This document shows positions 34,986-45,744 of a stretch of DNA of 64,000 bases, piece after piece; the first letter of the stretch is position 1; each line of letters opens with the position of its first letter. Both the position numbers and the translations under genes were made by a program. Source of the DNA: Osedax fenrisi (Eukaryota > Annelida > Polychaeta > Sabellida > Siboglinidae); the NCBI GenBank assembly GCA_964019155.1, contig OZ025242.1, positions 71,068,728-71,132,727 on the forward strand, written 5' to 3'. The notes beneath the pieces are model-generated. The model ran no database searches and was not told the origin of the DNA. It saw only the letters and a list, made by a program, of their open reading frames with translations.

Positions 34986-35431
34986 CCCAGCAAACAGTAA
35001 GAGCAGCATAATAGCAGCATAACAGCAAATGCTAGAGCCTCAAATGTTTACATTGTGCTATTATGCTGCTATTAAATGTCTATTATGCTGCTATTATGCT
35101 GCTATTAATTTGTAATGATATTATGCTGCTGTTATGCTGCTGTTATGATGATATTATGCTGCTATTAATTTTAAATGTCTATTATGCTGCTATTATGCTG
35201 CTATTATAATAATGCAGCATAATAGCAGCATAATAGACATTTAAAATTAATAGCAGCATAATATCAGCATAATAGCAGCATAACAGCAGAATAATATCAT
35301 TACAAATTAATAGCAGCATAATAGCAGCATAATATACATTTAATAGCAGCATAATAGCACAATGTAAACATTTGAGGCTCTAGCATTTGCTGTTATGCTG
35401 CTCTTATGCTGCTCTTACTGTTTGCTGGGTA
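34984..35431. mobile_element. 444-bp fold-back MITE with ~215-bp arms
   Basis: Almost the entire element (34,986-35,429) is one inverted repeat: it begins cccagcaaacagtaagagca and ends with the inverse, with the axis near 35,207. The arms are composed of degenerate repeats of attatgctgct / agcagcataat. It is flanked by TA on both sides, consistent with a TA target. No coding frame. Nested in the pogo-like element. Confidence 0.85.
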
Positions 35432-36448
35432 TAATAAAATATATGGTTTATTATCGTGTTATCAATATTGATAGGTAGGAATTATGATGTCGATATATAA
35501 ATATGATTTACTAAATGGGGATATATAAAATATACTATATATTATAAACCAATTATTTTATAAACTAATAGGTAATATATATTTATAATACCTATATATA
35601 TATATGATTTTAAGTATTATGTACATAGTGTGTTTATTTTTACAATCTAAATATAGTCTATAATGTATTAATATATACTATATATAGTAGGATAGTATAG
35701 ATATATTATAAAGTATATACACAAGTGTATATATATACACTTATAATACTGATACATTGTATATTATGATATTTGTTGTGGTATAATGTACATTTTACAT
35801 GTATTTAAATAGGAACATATAACCATATGGTCATGAAAAGGACATATGTTCTTGATATAACTACTATCATGGTATATTGAAAATAATTAATATTTAGGCA
35901 ACGCGTTTTATATCGACAACCGCAATCATATCATAAATATATTTCAGTGATTTTATAAAGAATTTATCTAAATATACTATTTTTATGATACGCTTACACA
36001 TTGAAATTATCTCGATGCTGATTGGTTATTAATCGGCCATAATACCCACCACGCATCGGCCACAATAGCCGCATCGCACTCGTTGGTTTAAATAACAGAT
36101 TACTATATCATTATGTTATTATTGAATATTGTTATAAATGTAATCTGATATATTATTTATTACCTTAACTGAATATATTAAAAATACATAATTTTATTCA
36201 ATAACTTGCCTATAAAATAAGGTAAACCATACGTTTTTTTTCGATAAAAATTACGATTATTTGATTTTTTTCTCTAAGCGAAAATCAATAATTAATATTG
36301 ATATAAATAAAAAATGATGTACACTATCATTCTTAGAATTCAATTACCTACATTTTTCGTATATATCATTTTTTGATAACTATAATGGTTCTTGAAATAT
36401 CGTTATCGGCCACAATACCCGCATCGGCCACAATACCCTTCCGTCCCC
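35432..36448. other. Right subterminal region of the pogo-like element
   Basis: No gene. The distinctive content is the inverted copies of the terminal motif: atcggccataataccc (36,030-36,045), gcatcggccacaatagcc (36,053-36,070), and cggccacaatacccgcatcg (36,409-36,428) next to the TIR. Such iterated ends are usually transposase binding sites. Confidence 0.6.
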
Positions 36449-36844
36449 TATATATATATAAATATAATTTATATTATTATTATTTATATAATACCTAAAT
36501 TATAATTACTTAGTAATTTACTATAATAATTTAATTATATATTAAATATAATATAATATTAAATATTAGTATTTATAAGTATTATATACGTATACTATAT
36601 TATATATAATGTATAAATTATTAGTAGTGTAATTTGATACTGATTAATAATGAATTATAAAGTTAAATTAAAAGCAGATGATTACAATCGTATTATGAAG
36701 TAAATCGTCTGGATTTATTTTTGAATTCAAAAATATATAAAATATTTAAAAACCCTAAAAACAATGATAATATACGAATTTAAATAACATGATAAATATT
36801 AAATTATGCATTCAATATAATTAATCTTAACATAATATAAATGA

Positions 36845-37904
36845 TATATTTATATTATTTTATATATGTTCTAATTATTAAAAAATAAATGCAGAACAAC
36901 TTGAATAACTATAATTCCATCATCATATATTTATGAAGTATTTATGAACATGGTTGTGAAAATAAATCATCAATTTTATAATCATACAAGGTACTTTATT
37001 ATTATCAGAAAATGTATTATTAATAACTTATAGGCTTGATTATTATTATATATATATATATATATGGATATTTTGAGTGTATTTTTTAATTGTAATTTTA
37101 TATAATTTTAATTTTTTCTATCATTTAATAAAAACTATTTGAAGCACATGATTATTACCAGTTGTAACTAATCTTTTTAAATTGCCTAAATATTTTTCAT
37201 ATTGAAAATATGAACATCGGTTAAAATCTCTAAAATTTTCATAATCACAACTCATATGTGTTTATAAATAGAAATTAAACTTACTTAGTTCTTTACCATA
37301 TATTTCTTCGCAGTTTTTTTACAAAATATTTTAATAAATTATCATCATATTTCATATTTTATTCTTTTGAATTACTATATAATAATATTAACATTGCTAT
37401 ATTTAAAAATAAATATTTGTAATATTGTTCATGTATAATATCTTTTAATATTCTATGACCAGTGTAATAATATGTCCAATATACCTGCAATGTATATGTA
37501 TTATGCCACAAATGTATTATCCATGTATAATATACATTGTATAAGTATGAATGAATAAACGGTGTTCCAGTATATGTTTAATATAGGTTTAATGCGATAT
37601 TACAAGTAGCCAATAGCATTTCAATCTAGAAATATATTGAGAACATTTTCTCACTATTTTGCGGATATCGTCATGCTTAAATATTGTTTTTTTTATATTT
37701 TATGAACTTATTTTTATAACATTCATTTTTATTGATATGTTATATGTATTATAGCAAAATTTCAAAATAAATATGCATTATAATTTATAATTATAAATAC
37801 TGTAAAATATGGTTATATGTAAAATATGGGTATATAAAAATATGCATTATAAATTGTTTATTATTGTATATTATCACATATCCATATATATATATATATA
37901 TATA
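36845..37904. other. AT-rich spacer between Helitron copies
   Basis: No gene supported. (TA)n at 37,050-37,068 and 37,921-37,951. Apparent frames at 37,809-38,090 run through TA repeats. Confidence 0.5.
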
Positions 37905-37917
37905 TATCTACACATAT

Positions 37918-37953
<36 letters not shown>

Positions 37954-39709
37954 ATGCGTACATATATACGCATATGTATTCCCATATACGTAATACTATC
38001 AAAGATTTTCCAAAGGAAAGATATTGCACTTGTGTATATTTGTGTCACCTAATAATTCGATATTGCCATCTAGCGGTATTATTCAGATAATAAGACATTT
38101 CTATATTTATTGTAATAGTAAATAATAAATTATATACAATATACATGTATATTGTATTATAATATGTATTTACATGATTTTAAAATGATAATATAATTAT
38201 ATAACAATAGAATACACTGATTAGTTATATTTAATATAAACAAATAAAATAAATGATAAATATATTGTTATAAATCTAATATTAAAAAAAACTACATGTA
38301 TTGTATTATATTATAATGATTTTAAATGTATGTATATAATTAGAAAACAAGAAATTTAAATAAAAATATCACATGATTTAACATTTCATATACTATTTCG
38401 CCATCTAGTGTTAATATTGTTTTTTCATTTTAAATTTACATTTCGAGGTACTAGAGATAGATAGGGAGTGCAATATCTTTCCTTTGGAAAATCTTTGATA
38501 CTATTATAGATAAATACTTATATATATATAGATACAATTATATTATGTAATATTTTCTTTCATATTTTATCAATCGTACGAATTTTTTTTCTATTACTAG
38601 ATATTATGTATACCTATAAACGATATTATCAGTCATAATAACGTCAAATCACTCCTGTTCTTCACTAAGTCTCTTGTATAATTTTCTTCCAGGTTGAATT
38701 TATTAAGAGTATATTAATTATCATTATTTAAAATTTCTATATGATTATATTAAATATATAATGTAATACTACGCGTATGTGTATTTAAAACAAAATTAAT
38801 ATTTCTATATAAGGAAATTGATTTTATTGGAAAGCGAACAACCATATTAGAGAAAATCCTTTGACTAACTTATATATAATTATAAGATCCAGTATATGGA
38901 ATGTGCTGATTTTATAAAGGCGGTATTCCCTATATTCATGTTTCTCATTTAGATTTTATTTTTGTGTGCAGTAGAGTATATAATGAATTCGCGCGACGAA
39001 CTCCATGCGCTATGCGTGAACTTTGCTATTTATAGTTACTACATTTTTCCCTACCGTCCGTACCATCCGTATGCACAAGAGGCGAAAAATGTATGACTAA
39101 TAGTTTATACGATAGCGTTTTCGTATCAGGCATCTTGGTTATATATATTACTTAATTATTAGTACTATAAATATGGCACCTCTTGTGCGTTACATACATT
39201 TTTAAATGCTAACATTTAGCGAAAACTTTGCTACCAAGTAATCTTTTTTCGTCTGGTATTCTGTTATCGGAGTTGCAATTTCGTCAAATGTGAATGGGTG
39301 ACTTCTTTTTGACATACTATTATATAACTATATATATAAATATAATTTATATTATTATTATTTATATAATACCTACATTATAATTACTTAGTAATTTACT
39401 ATAATAATTTAATTATATATTAAATATTAGTATTTATTAGTATTATATACGTATACTATATTATATATAATGTATAAATAATTAGTAGTGTAATGTGATA
39501 CTGATTAATATTGAATTATATAGTTAAATTAAAAGCAGATGATTACAATCATATTATCAATCGTCTGGATTTATTTTTGAATTCAAAAATTCAAAAATAT
39601 ATAAAAATATTTAAAAACCCTAAATACAATGATAATATACGAATTTAAATAACATGATAAATATTAAATTATGCATTCAATATAATTAATCTTAACATAA
39701 TATAAATGA
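37905..39709 (-). mobile_element. Second Helitron 5' copy (keeps the empty site of the pogo insertion)
   Basis: Matches 26,425-27,311 and 36,449-36,844 with very few differences, including atggcacctcttgtgcgtta and the exon-like MSKRSH... segment (39,305-39,225). At about 39,328-39,332 it reads ataactatatat straight through, where the other copy has the 9.1-kb element. It is itself interrupted by a MITE at 38,000-38,497. No RepHel domain remains; homology fades at the (TA)n near 37,905-37,950. Confidence 0.75.
37993..38504. mobile_element. MITE, 498 bp, perfect 31-bp TIR and 7-bp TSD
   Basis: Element 38,000-38,497 starts caaagattttccaaagg and ends with the exact inverse over 31 bp. TSD atactat lies at 37,993-37,999 and 38,498-38,504. 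The empty site is visible in the other Helitron copy near 26,460-26,472 (acgtaataatattatagata). Subterminal sequences gccatctag occur at both ends. No coding frame. Same family as 43,497-43,950. Superfamily unclear. Confidence 0.88.
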
Positions 39710-39766
39710 ATTACCATCGTAAAATATTTATATTCTTATTTTACATATAAGAAAATTTACTTTAAT

Positions 39767-41006
39767 TTATATACTATTAAATATTTGATAAATCAAAGTT
39801 TTGTCAAATGCATCTTTGCCCCCCTTTACATCTATACTTTTTTTCATTCCTCTCAATGAAAACGTAATGGCCACAGCAGCCGACATATAACTGACAAATA
39901 TATATAGTAATGTCAAATTTATTTATATATGTATAAATATGATAATAAATATATACATAAGTATATTTGATAAGTAGATATAGATATTTAATAAAAATAC
40001 TAACTAAGTAAGTAAATAATGAATGCTCTCCCTGCAATTTTTGTAACAATCTTCTCAAGGTGTTGTTTCTATAAATATAATATATTTGAATAAAATGAAT
40101 TAATGAATAAGATATTAATTAAGATAATTTCAGAATATGTTATTTTATTTATTAATGTAGTCATAAATTAATAAACATAAATATATGGGGAATTGTGTCA
40201 ATTTTGGGAAATTTTTAAAATTTTTATTCTTCGTATTATATTAATCTTTCCAATGATGCTTTGAAATATTTAATCAATGAATTATGAAAAAGATGGATAA
40301 AGAAATTATTATTTAGTATTAGTATATAGTAAATTAATTGTTGACATAATGATCAATATTAGAATTAGGAATAGAAATATGATACTGAATAAATCTTCTA
40401 TATATATTTTTGATTTGAACACTAGTTATATAGTAGTGGCTCATATTACACACAATTTCCCTATATATTTATATATATATATATATATATATTACTTATT
40501 GAAATTGAATATTGTATGTCATCTTTTAACACTTCCTCTGCGTTAACAAATTTTGTTTTATTCGCGATTTTAGTGAAGTTTAAACTTTCCTTTCCAATTA
40601 ACAATTGTTTAATTGATTGCAATTGTTGGAATACTTTGCGTTGGAACACTAAAATGTAAATAATTGTATTAGTATATATTTTATTGTTTTACTTACATTC
40701 ATTTGATAGTGGAAATATATTCCTCCAATCTTTAGAATGAGATGAACCAATTGACCTTGGAATTCTAACGGATGAACGAACTGACTTACGGCTCGTAGAA
40801 TGAGATGAACCATATGACCTTGAACTTCGAACGGATGAACCAACTGACTTTCGCTTCGTAGATGAAGCAGCCGGATTATATATTATTGGTAGCATCAAAC
40901 ACGAATCTATAAGAAAATATAAAAGATAAAGGCAAATTATAATTTAAGGTAAACCTTCACAGCTACAGGAAAAATCAGATAGATTGGATACAAAAGATTC
41001 ATCCAT
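39767..41006 (-). CDS. Small spliced gene, protein of unknown function
   Basis: Minus-strand model. Exon 1, 41,006-40,955: ATG, MDESFVSNLSDFSCSCE, donor gtttac. Exon 2, 40,906-40,697: ser/arg-rich, with a 63-bp tandem duplication giving two copies of a KSV(G/R)SSVR...GSSHS unit, donor gtaagt. Exon 3, 40,648-40,496: FQRKVFQQLQSIKQLL and KTKFVNAEEVLKDD, probably helical, donor gtaata. A further exon at about 40,068-40,010 (NTLRRLLQKLQGEHSLF in one frame). Last exon, 39,890-39,767: MSAAVAITFSLRGMKKSI, GGKDAFDKTLIYQIFN, stop. Phases agree across exons 1-3; the joins to the last two are unproven and another exon may be missing between 40,080 and 40,490. The architecture (FQ-x-KV-x-x-L start, C-terminal FSLRG...F..T) vaguely recalls DUF4806-type animal proteins, but I would not assign it. 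No stops or frameshifts in the parts read. Confidence 0.62.
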
Positions 41007-41143
41007 TTTTATTTTTAAGATTCTTGTACTATAAATATAGATATATTGTAAATAGATAATGAAGTAAAAGAGGAAGTAGAAATAAATAAAATGACTAAGG
41101 AAGAGTATATAATATTTTTTTTAAATAGATTATATAATATATA

Positions 41144-41740
41144 CAGTGCGCTCTCGATATACCGGCACCATCGGGAATGAGGAATTGTGCCGGTATATCG
41201 ATCTAGCTGAAAATAAAGAATATTAAATATTATGTTTATTATAATGGTATAAAATAGGTATAAACACGTATAAAATGGTATACAATATTATTATAAAGGT
41301 ATGAAACGAATGCAAAATAAAATAAACTATTTTGAATTATTTACAAAAGATAAAGTAGTTTGCTTTTTATTATTAATACATAATATATCCAAACGTTTAG
41401 ATAATAAATTTAATAAATGTATATCATTTGAATCTTTGAGTAACATTCAAAGTATGCCGTTAGTGATTCAAACCCCTGTATTGCTTTCTCTGATGATGGT
41501 GGTGGATCAAATCCAGCCTCTTGTGTGTCGTCGCTATCTTTATTATTATTTGTTAATGAATCTATAATTTCAGTAGTAGAATCTATTTCGAATATTTCAG
41601 AAATGTTATCGACTGACGTAAATTCTTCTAAAGTGAGTCGATCATCAATATCAATATTGCATTTATTATAAAAGTCATTATTTATTTCATAATTTTCATC
41701 TTGAGTGAAGGATTCTTCGTCTATAAGAAGTGCATTGAAA
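41144..41740 (-). pseudogene. Pogo/Tigger-like transposase C-terminus with adjacent TIR
   Basis: Minus strand 41,735-41,327: acidic tail (RLTLEEFTSVDN), GFDPPPSSEKAIQGFESL, TAYFE, then a one-base frame change and DIHLLNLLSKRLDILCINN, KKQTTLSF, stop at 41,327. This is the usual end of Tigger/jerky-type transposases. About 160 bp further on is cagtgcgctctcgatatacc (41,144), a pogo-type terminus, which forms a hairpin (gatataccggca 41,156-41,167 with its complement 41,188-41,199). The DDE and HTH domains are absent. Confidence 0.7.
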
Positions 41741-41829
41741 TATAATAAAAACAGAATACTTTAAAGATAATGTTTTATTTTTGTTAATGTGTAAAAAATT
41801 CTCTCTCTCTAATATAATAATACCTTTTG

Positions 41830-42800
41830 CTATTTGTACAATTGGGGATTTAGATCCTCTTACCATTTTTTTTATAATTTGTAAATGATTTTCAAATGGA
41901 AAAGCAGATAAATAATTTAAAGAAGATGAGAAATATTTTACATCATCAACTAAATGAATAAGCGAATGCGTATTATATGTAATGAATATATTACCATATA
42001 TATTTGTACATTGATTAACAATTTAACAATTAATTTTTGTGCATAATCAAGATAATGATTTCTTTTATTTTCATCATTTAATAATAATATCGAAATAGAA
42101 TATGACAATTTAATAAAATGATTATATATACTATTTGGTACAGCATCTTTAAGAACTATAGGTCCTACATAGAGTACAAATTGTTGAAATTCAGTTGCTT
42201 TCCAAAAATGAATATCATTCAAAGATCTAGGTTTTATAGAAAATTCTTTAGGCATATAATTTCTTAAATTATATATATTATGGTTGATTTTTTCTATGAT
42301 AGATGAATTTAATTTTTTAATTTTGAAGATTTAATCGTACCTAACAACAACAATAGAATACGTTTAACAACACCCAATGCAATTAAATACATATAATCAA
42401 GAGGAAATTGGTCAATACAATTAATGTTTGCATTGATTAAAGTTGATATACCTATTTGATGAGTACCATATATTAAAGTTTATTAAAATTATCTGAAGTT
42501 CGCAGCTCAAATACTTTATTAGAATTAAAAACTATTCTACCTTCCCATGTACCAATAATATTACATCTTTCACAAGCATGTTTACTTGTATGACCGCTAA
42601 CTGATTTTTAGAATGCACCAACAGGTGCATCACATATAAAAGCTTTAAAACAAACATTGTATTTAATTTTATTATATGTTATTCCATTTTTAGATTATAA
42701 GATAATTTCATTCAGTAAATCTTTTAATTAAATAAGAATCAACATTCAATGGTTTAAATTCCCCATAAAAAAGTGCAACTAAAAAAGTAGGTTGCGATAA
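41830..42800 (-). pseudogene. Transposase fossil of a widespread invertebrate family (tnp2/CACTA-like?)
   Basis: Minus-strand segments in order: FLVALFYGEFKPLNVDSYL (about 42,790-42,735), NGITYNKIKYNVCFKAFICD and APVGAF (about 42,690-42,615), GHTSKHACERCNIIGTWEGR (about 42,595-42,535), DQFPLDYMYLIALGVVKRIL (about 42,415-42,350), then the open frame from 42,255 (MPKEFSIKPRSLNDIHFWKA, TEFQQFVLYVGP), and after a frameshift near 42,010 NTHSLIHLVDDVKYFS and AFPFENHL. The order CDAPA-x-AF / GH...C-x2-C / FPLDYMHL-x-LGVVKR / WKATEFRQFLLY / N-x-H-x-LIHL-x-DDV is one I recognise from many transposon proteins of cnidarians and insects. Superfamily assignment is uncertain. Multiple stops and frameshifts. 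Confidence 0.72.
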
Positions 42801-42989
42801 ATAATAATTACATATGTTTAATTGGCAAAAATTGGCAAAAATTGATACTTTATCATAAATTTTTGAGTAAAATATTAAAATCATAAATAATTTATAATGA
42901 TAGATTTATAAAGATTGCTTCAAGATATCTTTATCATAACTTTTTGAGTAAAATATTAAAATCATACCTTGAGGTATGATTGAGATATC
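42801..42989. other. Spacer
   Basis: Contains partial repeats of the phrase tttatcataa(a/c)tttttgagtaaaatattaa near 42,850 and 42,930. No gene. Confidence 0.4.
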
Positions 42990-44582
42990 TTAAGGGGAGG
43001 CCGCACACCGCCGCCATTTTGTTTATTTGACATGTGTTAGATAGGAAATTCATAGTGTTATTCAAAAGCCTACTACTCAATGGATATTGTATAAATATAT
43101 GAGAAATTTTTAAATTATACTAAGGTTATATATAGCTACAATAAAATAATAATTTTTTCTAATATATTTTATAAATTATTTATATATATGTATTTATAAT
43201 TGTATAATATGTATAATATATATAATGTATAATATAATAATAAATGTCATTTATATATATCAATAAAAATTAGATAGATTTTATTCATATTCAGAGAGTA
43301 GTAGGCAATTGAAGTCTATAGGTATTGATAAACAATTATTCTGAGTAAATTGCATTCAAAGTTTTTCAATTATAAATTCAATAATTCAATAAATAAAACA
43401 CATTCTTTTATATAAATATATTATAATTCAATACACAAAACACATTATTTTATATTTATTACATTTATATACATATTATGAATTCAATAGTTATTGCAAA
43501 GATTTTGCGAAGCAAAGATATAACACTCCCTATGCATGCAACGTAATTTAGTAATATCCCCTGCCGCTGCTAGCAGTAGTATCAAAATCACTGAAATAGA
43601 TTTAGGTTCGGCTCTGTTTGCATACAACAATGTTTTCATTGCTCTATTAAATTACATGCAATATAAATTAGCTTTTACTCACTAAATATATACTTATAGC
43701 ATTTTAAACATACATATCATATTTGTTTGTTATATATTAGTAATGAACACTTAGTTTTCATCATATAAATATTAATTTAAAGCATATTATTTAACATTTT
43801 AAAAGTGTATAGTTAAATACGAATTTACATTATAAACAACGCATAGTTCCTAAAAGTAACCCGCTATAGGTGGCACCAGGGTATTTTGTATACAAATTCG
43901 AATTACACGATTTCGCGTAAGTGTCATATCTTTCCTTCGGAAAATCTTTGGTTATTGTATATATATATATATATATAATATATACATATATCATATATGT
44001 ATATATTATATTTTATATATAAAAACACAATATTTTACAATTATATGGAAATAAATGAGTAGATTTCAATATATAAAAACACACTATATTACATTTATAT
44101 AGGCATATAATATGTAAATAAATTAATACATATATGCTATATTATATATATATATATATAAATTAAAAATATTAATAAATAATATTTACATAAATAAGTA
44201 ATTATATAAATAAAATATAAAATATTTATAAATGAAAATATACATAAATACATAGATAGATGAATACAATAAAATATATAAAAACACACTATGTTACATT
44301 TATATATATATATATTATATGGAAATAAATTATTATAAAATAATAAATTAGTATATTTTTATATATAAAAACACAATATTTTACAATTATATGGAAATAA
44401 ATGATAACACAATAAAACATTTATATTATATAGTGGTCCACAAAAGTTACTTTTTATAGTAGTTCTAACACGATTTCGTTATTGATTTTTTAACAGGTAC
44501 TAAATAACATCTATAAATGTATATTTTACAATACATTTTTTTTTTTATTTTATCAAATTTCAGCTATGTGGCCTCCCCTTAA
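42990..44582. mobile_element. TTAA-flanked element, 1,585 bp
   Basis: TTAA at 42,990-42,993 and 44,579-44,582; the left end ggggaggccgcac and the right end gtggcctcccc are inverse with one mismatch. Target sequence around it is agatatcTTAAagatatc. The terminus resembles that of the 12.2-kb element (GGGGAKSCC-CAC). Interior is AT-rich, hosts the 7-bp-TSD MITE (43,497-43,950) and has no transposase. Confidence 0.82.
43490..43957. mobile_element. MITE, 454 bp, 7-bp TSD; second family member
   Basis: Element 43,497-43,950 begins caaagattttgcgaag and ends cttcggaaaatctttg, related to the 38,000 copy. TSD gttattg at 43,490-43,496 and 43,951-43,957. The inner parts (ctgccgctgctagcag, acccgctataggtggca) differ from the other copy. 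Inserted in the TTAA element. Confidence 0.85.
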
Positions 44583-44709
44583 AGATATCTTTACTGAGTA
44601 ATTGCTTGCAAATCCCTGGTGGGTAACATCATATAAATATCAACCATATAAAACAATGTATTATATTTCTCATACGTGTCTATTTATATTATACATTTAC
44701 ATTTTTTTA
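44583..44709. other. Spacer
   Basis: No feature supported; 44,583-44,640 repeats short phrases seen left of the TTAA element (agatatcttt, gagtaa). Confidence 0.35.
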
Positions 44710-45012
44710 TTAGTTTTTGGATGTTGAATAGTTTCTTGGTGACTTCATATAAGCTTTCGGATTTCTTATCGGATGGAATTCCCTTGTAAATGGGTGTGGA
44801 ATACCTTGAATATGGCTGCTCCTCCTCCTCCTGCGATGAATCGGCATTGTACTAATCGGCCTGTATTCGATAGATATATCATTGTCGTCGTCACTAGACC
44901 ATGTGTGTTTTCGTAGTGACTGAGATCTTAGTGATTTACCACCGGTGACATACCTTACTGTTGATGATGATATGTACTTACGTGCCCATCTTGGAATAAT
45001 ATTACACCAATA
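44710..45012 (-). CDS. Terminal-exon-like open frame, Arg/Ser-rich, unknown
   Basis: Minus strand: after a ttaccag acceptor the frame is open for 100 codons to TAA at 44,710-44,712. Features: IIPRWARKYISSS, SLRSQSLRKHTWSSDDDND, PISTMPIHRRRRRSSHIQG, then a Pro-rich end (IPHPFTREFHPIRNPKAY). The Asp run and the five-Arg run are striking, and the base composition is much richer in GC than its neighbours. No start codon lies at its beginning, so it would be a last exon. No family recognised; possible partner exons lie upstream at 47-49 kb. Could also belong to a mobile element. Confidence 0.4.
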   Translation of the reverse strand, partial: YWCNIIPRWARKYISSSTVRYVTGGKSLRSQSLRKHTWSSDDDNDISIEYRPISTMPIHRRRRRSSHIQGIPHPFTREFHPIRNPKAYMKSPRNYSTSKN

Positions 45013-45317
45013 CTGGTAACGTTATTTTTGAACATATAGGGGATTACTATTTCTGGTATTATTTATAGGCAATTTGTTAATTATATATATATATATGAAT
45101 TTAGCAATTTACATACATAATCATTCTCTGTATTCTTTCTTAGTCTGTCTCTTCCTTATACATTAATTCATAAAGGAGGTGTTGCGATATTTTGTAAAGC
45201 TAGTTTATGTCGTGTAAGAAATTTTATTTCAAACAGATGTTCAATATATATTTTTTAAATTATATTTATAAAAAATATTAATAAAAATTCCATTTAATAT
45301 TATGTATATTTATACAC
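45013..45317. other. Spacer
   Basis: No gene seen. AT-rich with TA run at 45,084-45,096. Confidence 0.4.
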
Positions 45318-45400
45318 CATATATGGTTATAAGTGAAAACTTCATCTGAGTTCTTGGATGGGATGAAAGGACTTACCAAATAAAAATAATAATAATAAAT
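45318..45400 (+). mobile_element. SINE 3' fragment
   Basis: Matches the last 75 bp of the SINE at 28,216: ccatatatggttataagtga, cttggatgggatgaaaggac, then an (AAT)n tail. Confidence 0.8.
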
Positions 45401-45744
45401 TATAAATTTTCAAAAGTCAGCTTGTGAAAGCAATTTGAAGAATATTTTTTAATTTAATTGTAATCACATGACATTAGTAATATATTAGTGATTTTTTATA
45501 ATTGAAAAACTATTTAAATAATAATTATAATGTTTACTCATATATATATATCTAGTAGGTATCATTATAATTCTATAGCCAATCTTAAGAATTAAGTTAT
45601 TAACATTTTATAATATGTAACATATACGTATAAGTATTACACGTAGGTATTAATATTATAATTAATATAATACTTATAAGTATTATATATATAATAACAT
45701 ACTATATATTTATTATCAAAGTATACCAATAACATACACTATAT
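45401..45744. other. AT-rich spacer
   Basis: No gene. The phrase gtataccaataacatacac(t/a) occurs at 45,720 and again near 46,050, bracketing the LINE fragment; it may be part of a target-site duplication. Confidence 0.4.

Larger units (their letters stand above)
27310..36450 (+). mobile_element. Pogo-like element, 9,137 bp, TA target site, empty site in the same window
   Basis: TIRs: the left end at 27,312 starts ggggacggaagggtatta; the right end is the inverse (ends ccgtcccc, 36,448); the first 26 bases match with one difference. TA flanks both ends. The motif gggtatt(a/g)tgg(c/t)cgat recurs near the ends: 27,538, and inverted at 36,028, 36,050 and 36,405-36,438. The uninterrupted sequence exists at 39,310-39,345, so the insertion is directly demonstrated. 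A CENP-B-type HTH exon (27,797) and a basic C-terminal transposase exon (33,642) support pogo/Tigger affiliation; the DDE domain is not visible, so it is probably non-autonomous and expanded by nested insertions and TA tracts. Confidence 0.82.
22442..36844 (-). mobile_element. Helitron (minus strand), inferred 5' end at 36,844, 3' end unresolved
   Basis: The stretch 26,425-27,311 plus 36,449-36,844 is collinear with 37,905-39,709. Both copies end abruptly at the same base: on the minus strand the shared sequence begins TCATTTATATTATG, and 5'-TC is the Helitron start signature. In this copy the preceding base is A, as expected for insertion between A and T. The RepHel gene lies downstream in the right orientation. 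A 9.1-kb pogo-like element interrupts the Helitron between its 5' end and its gene. The lower limit given is the RepHel stop; the real 3' end is lower. Confidence 0.6.

Noticed and set aside
37809..38090. Two overlapping plus-strand frames
   Set aside because: Run through (TA)n and the end of a MITE; no protein-like composition.
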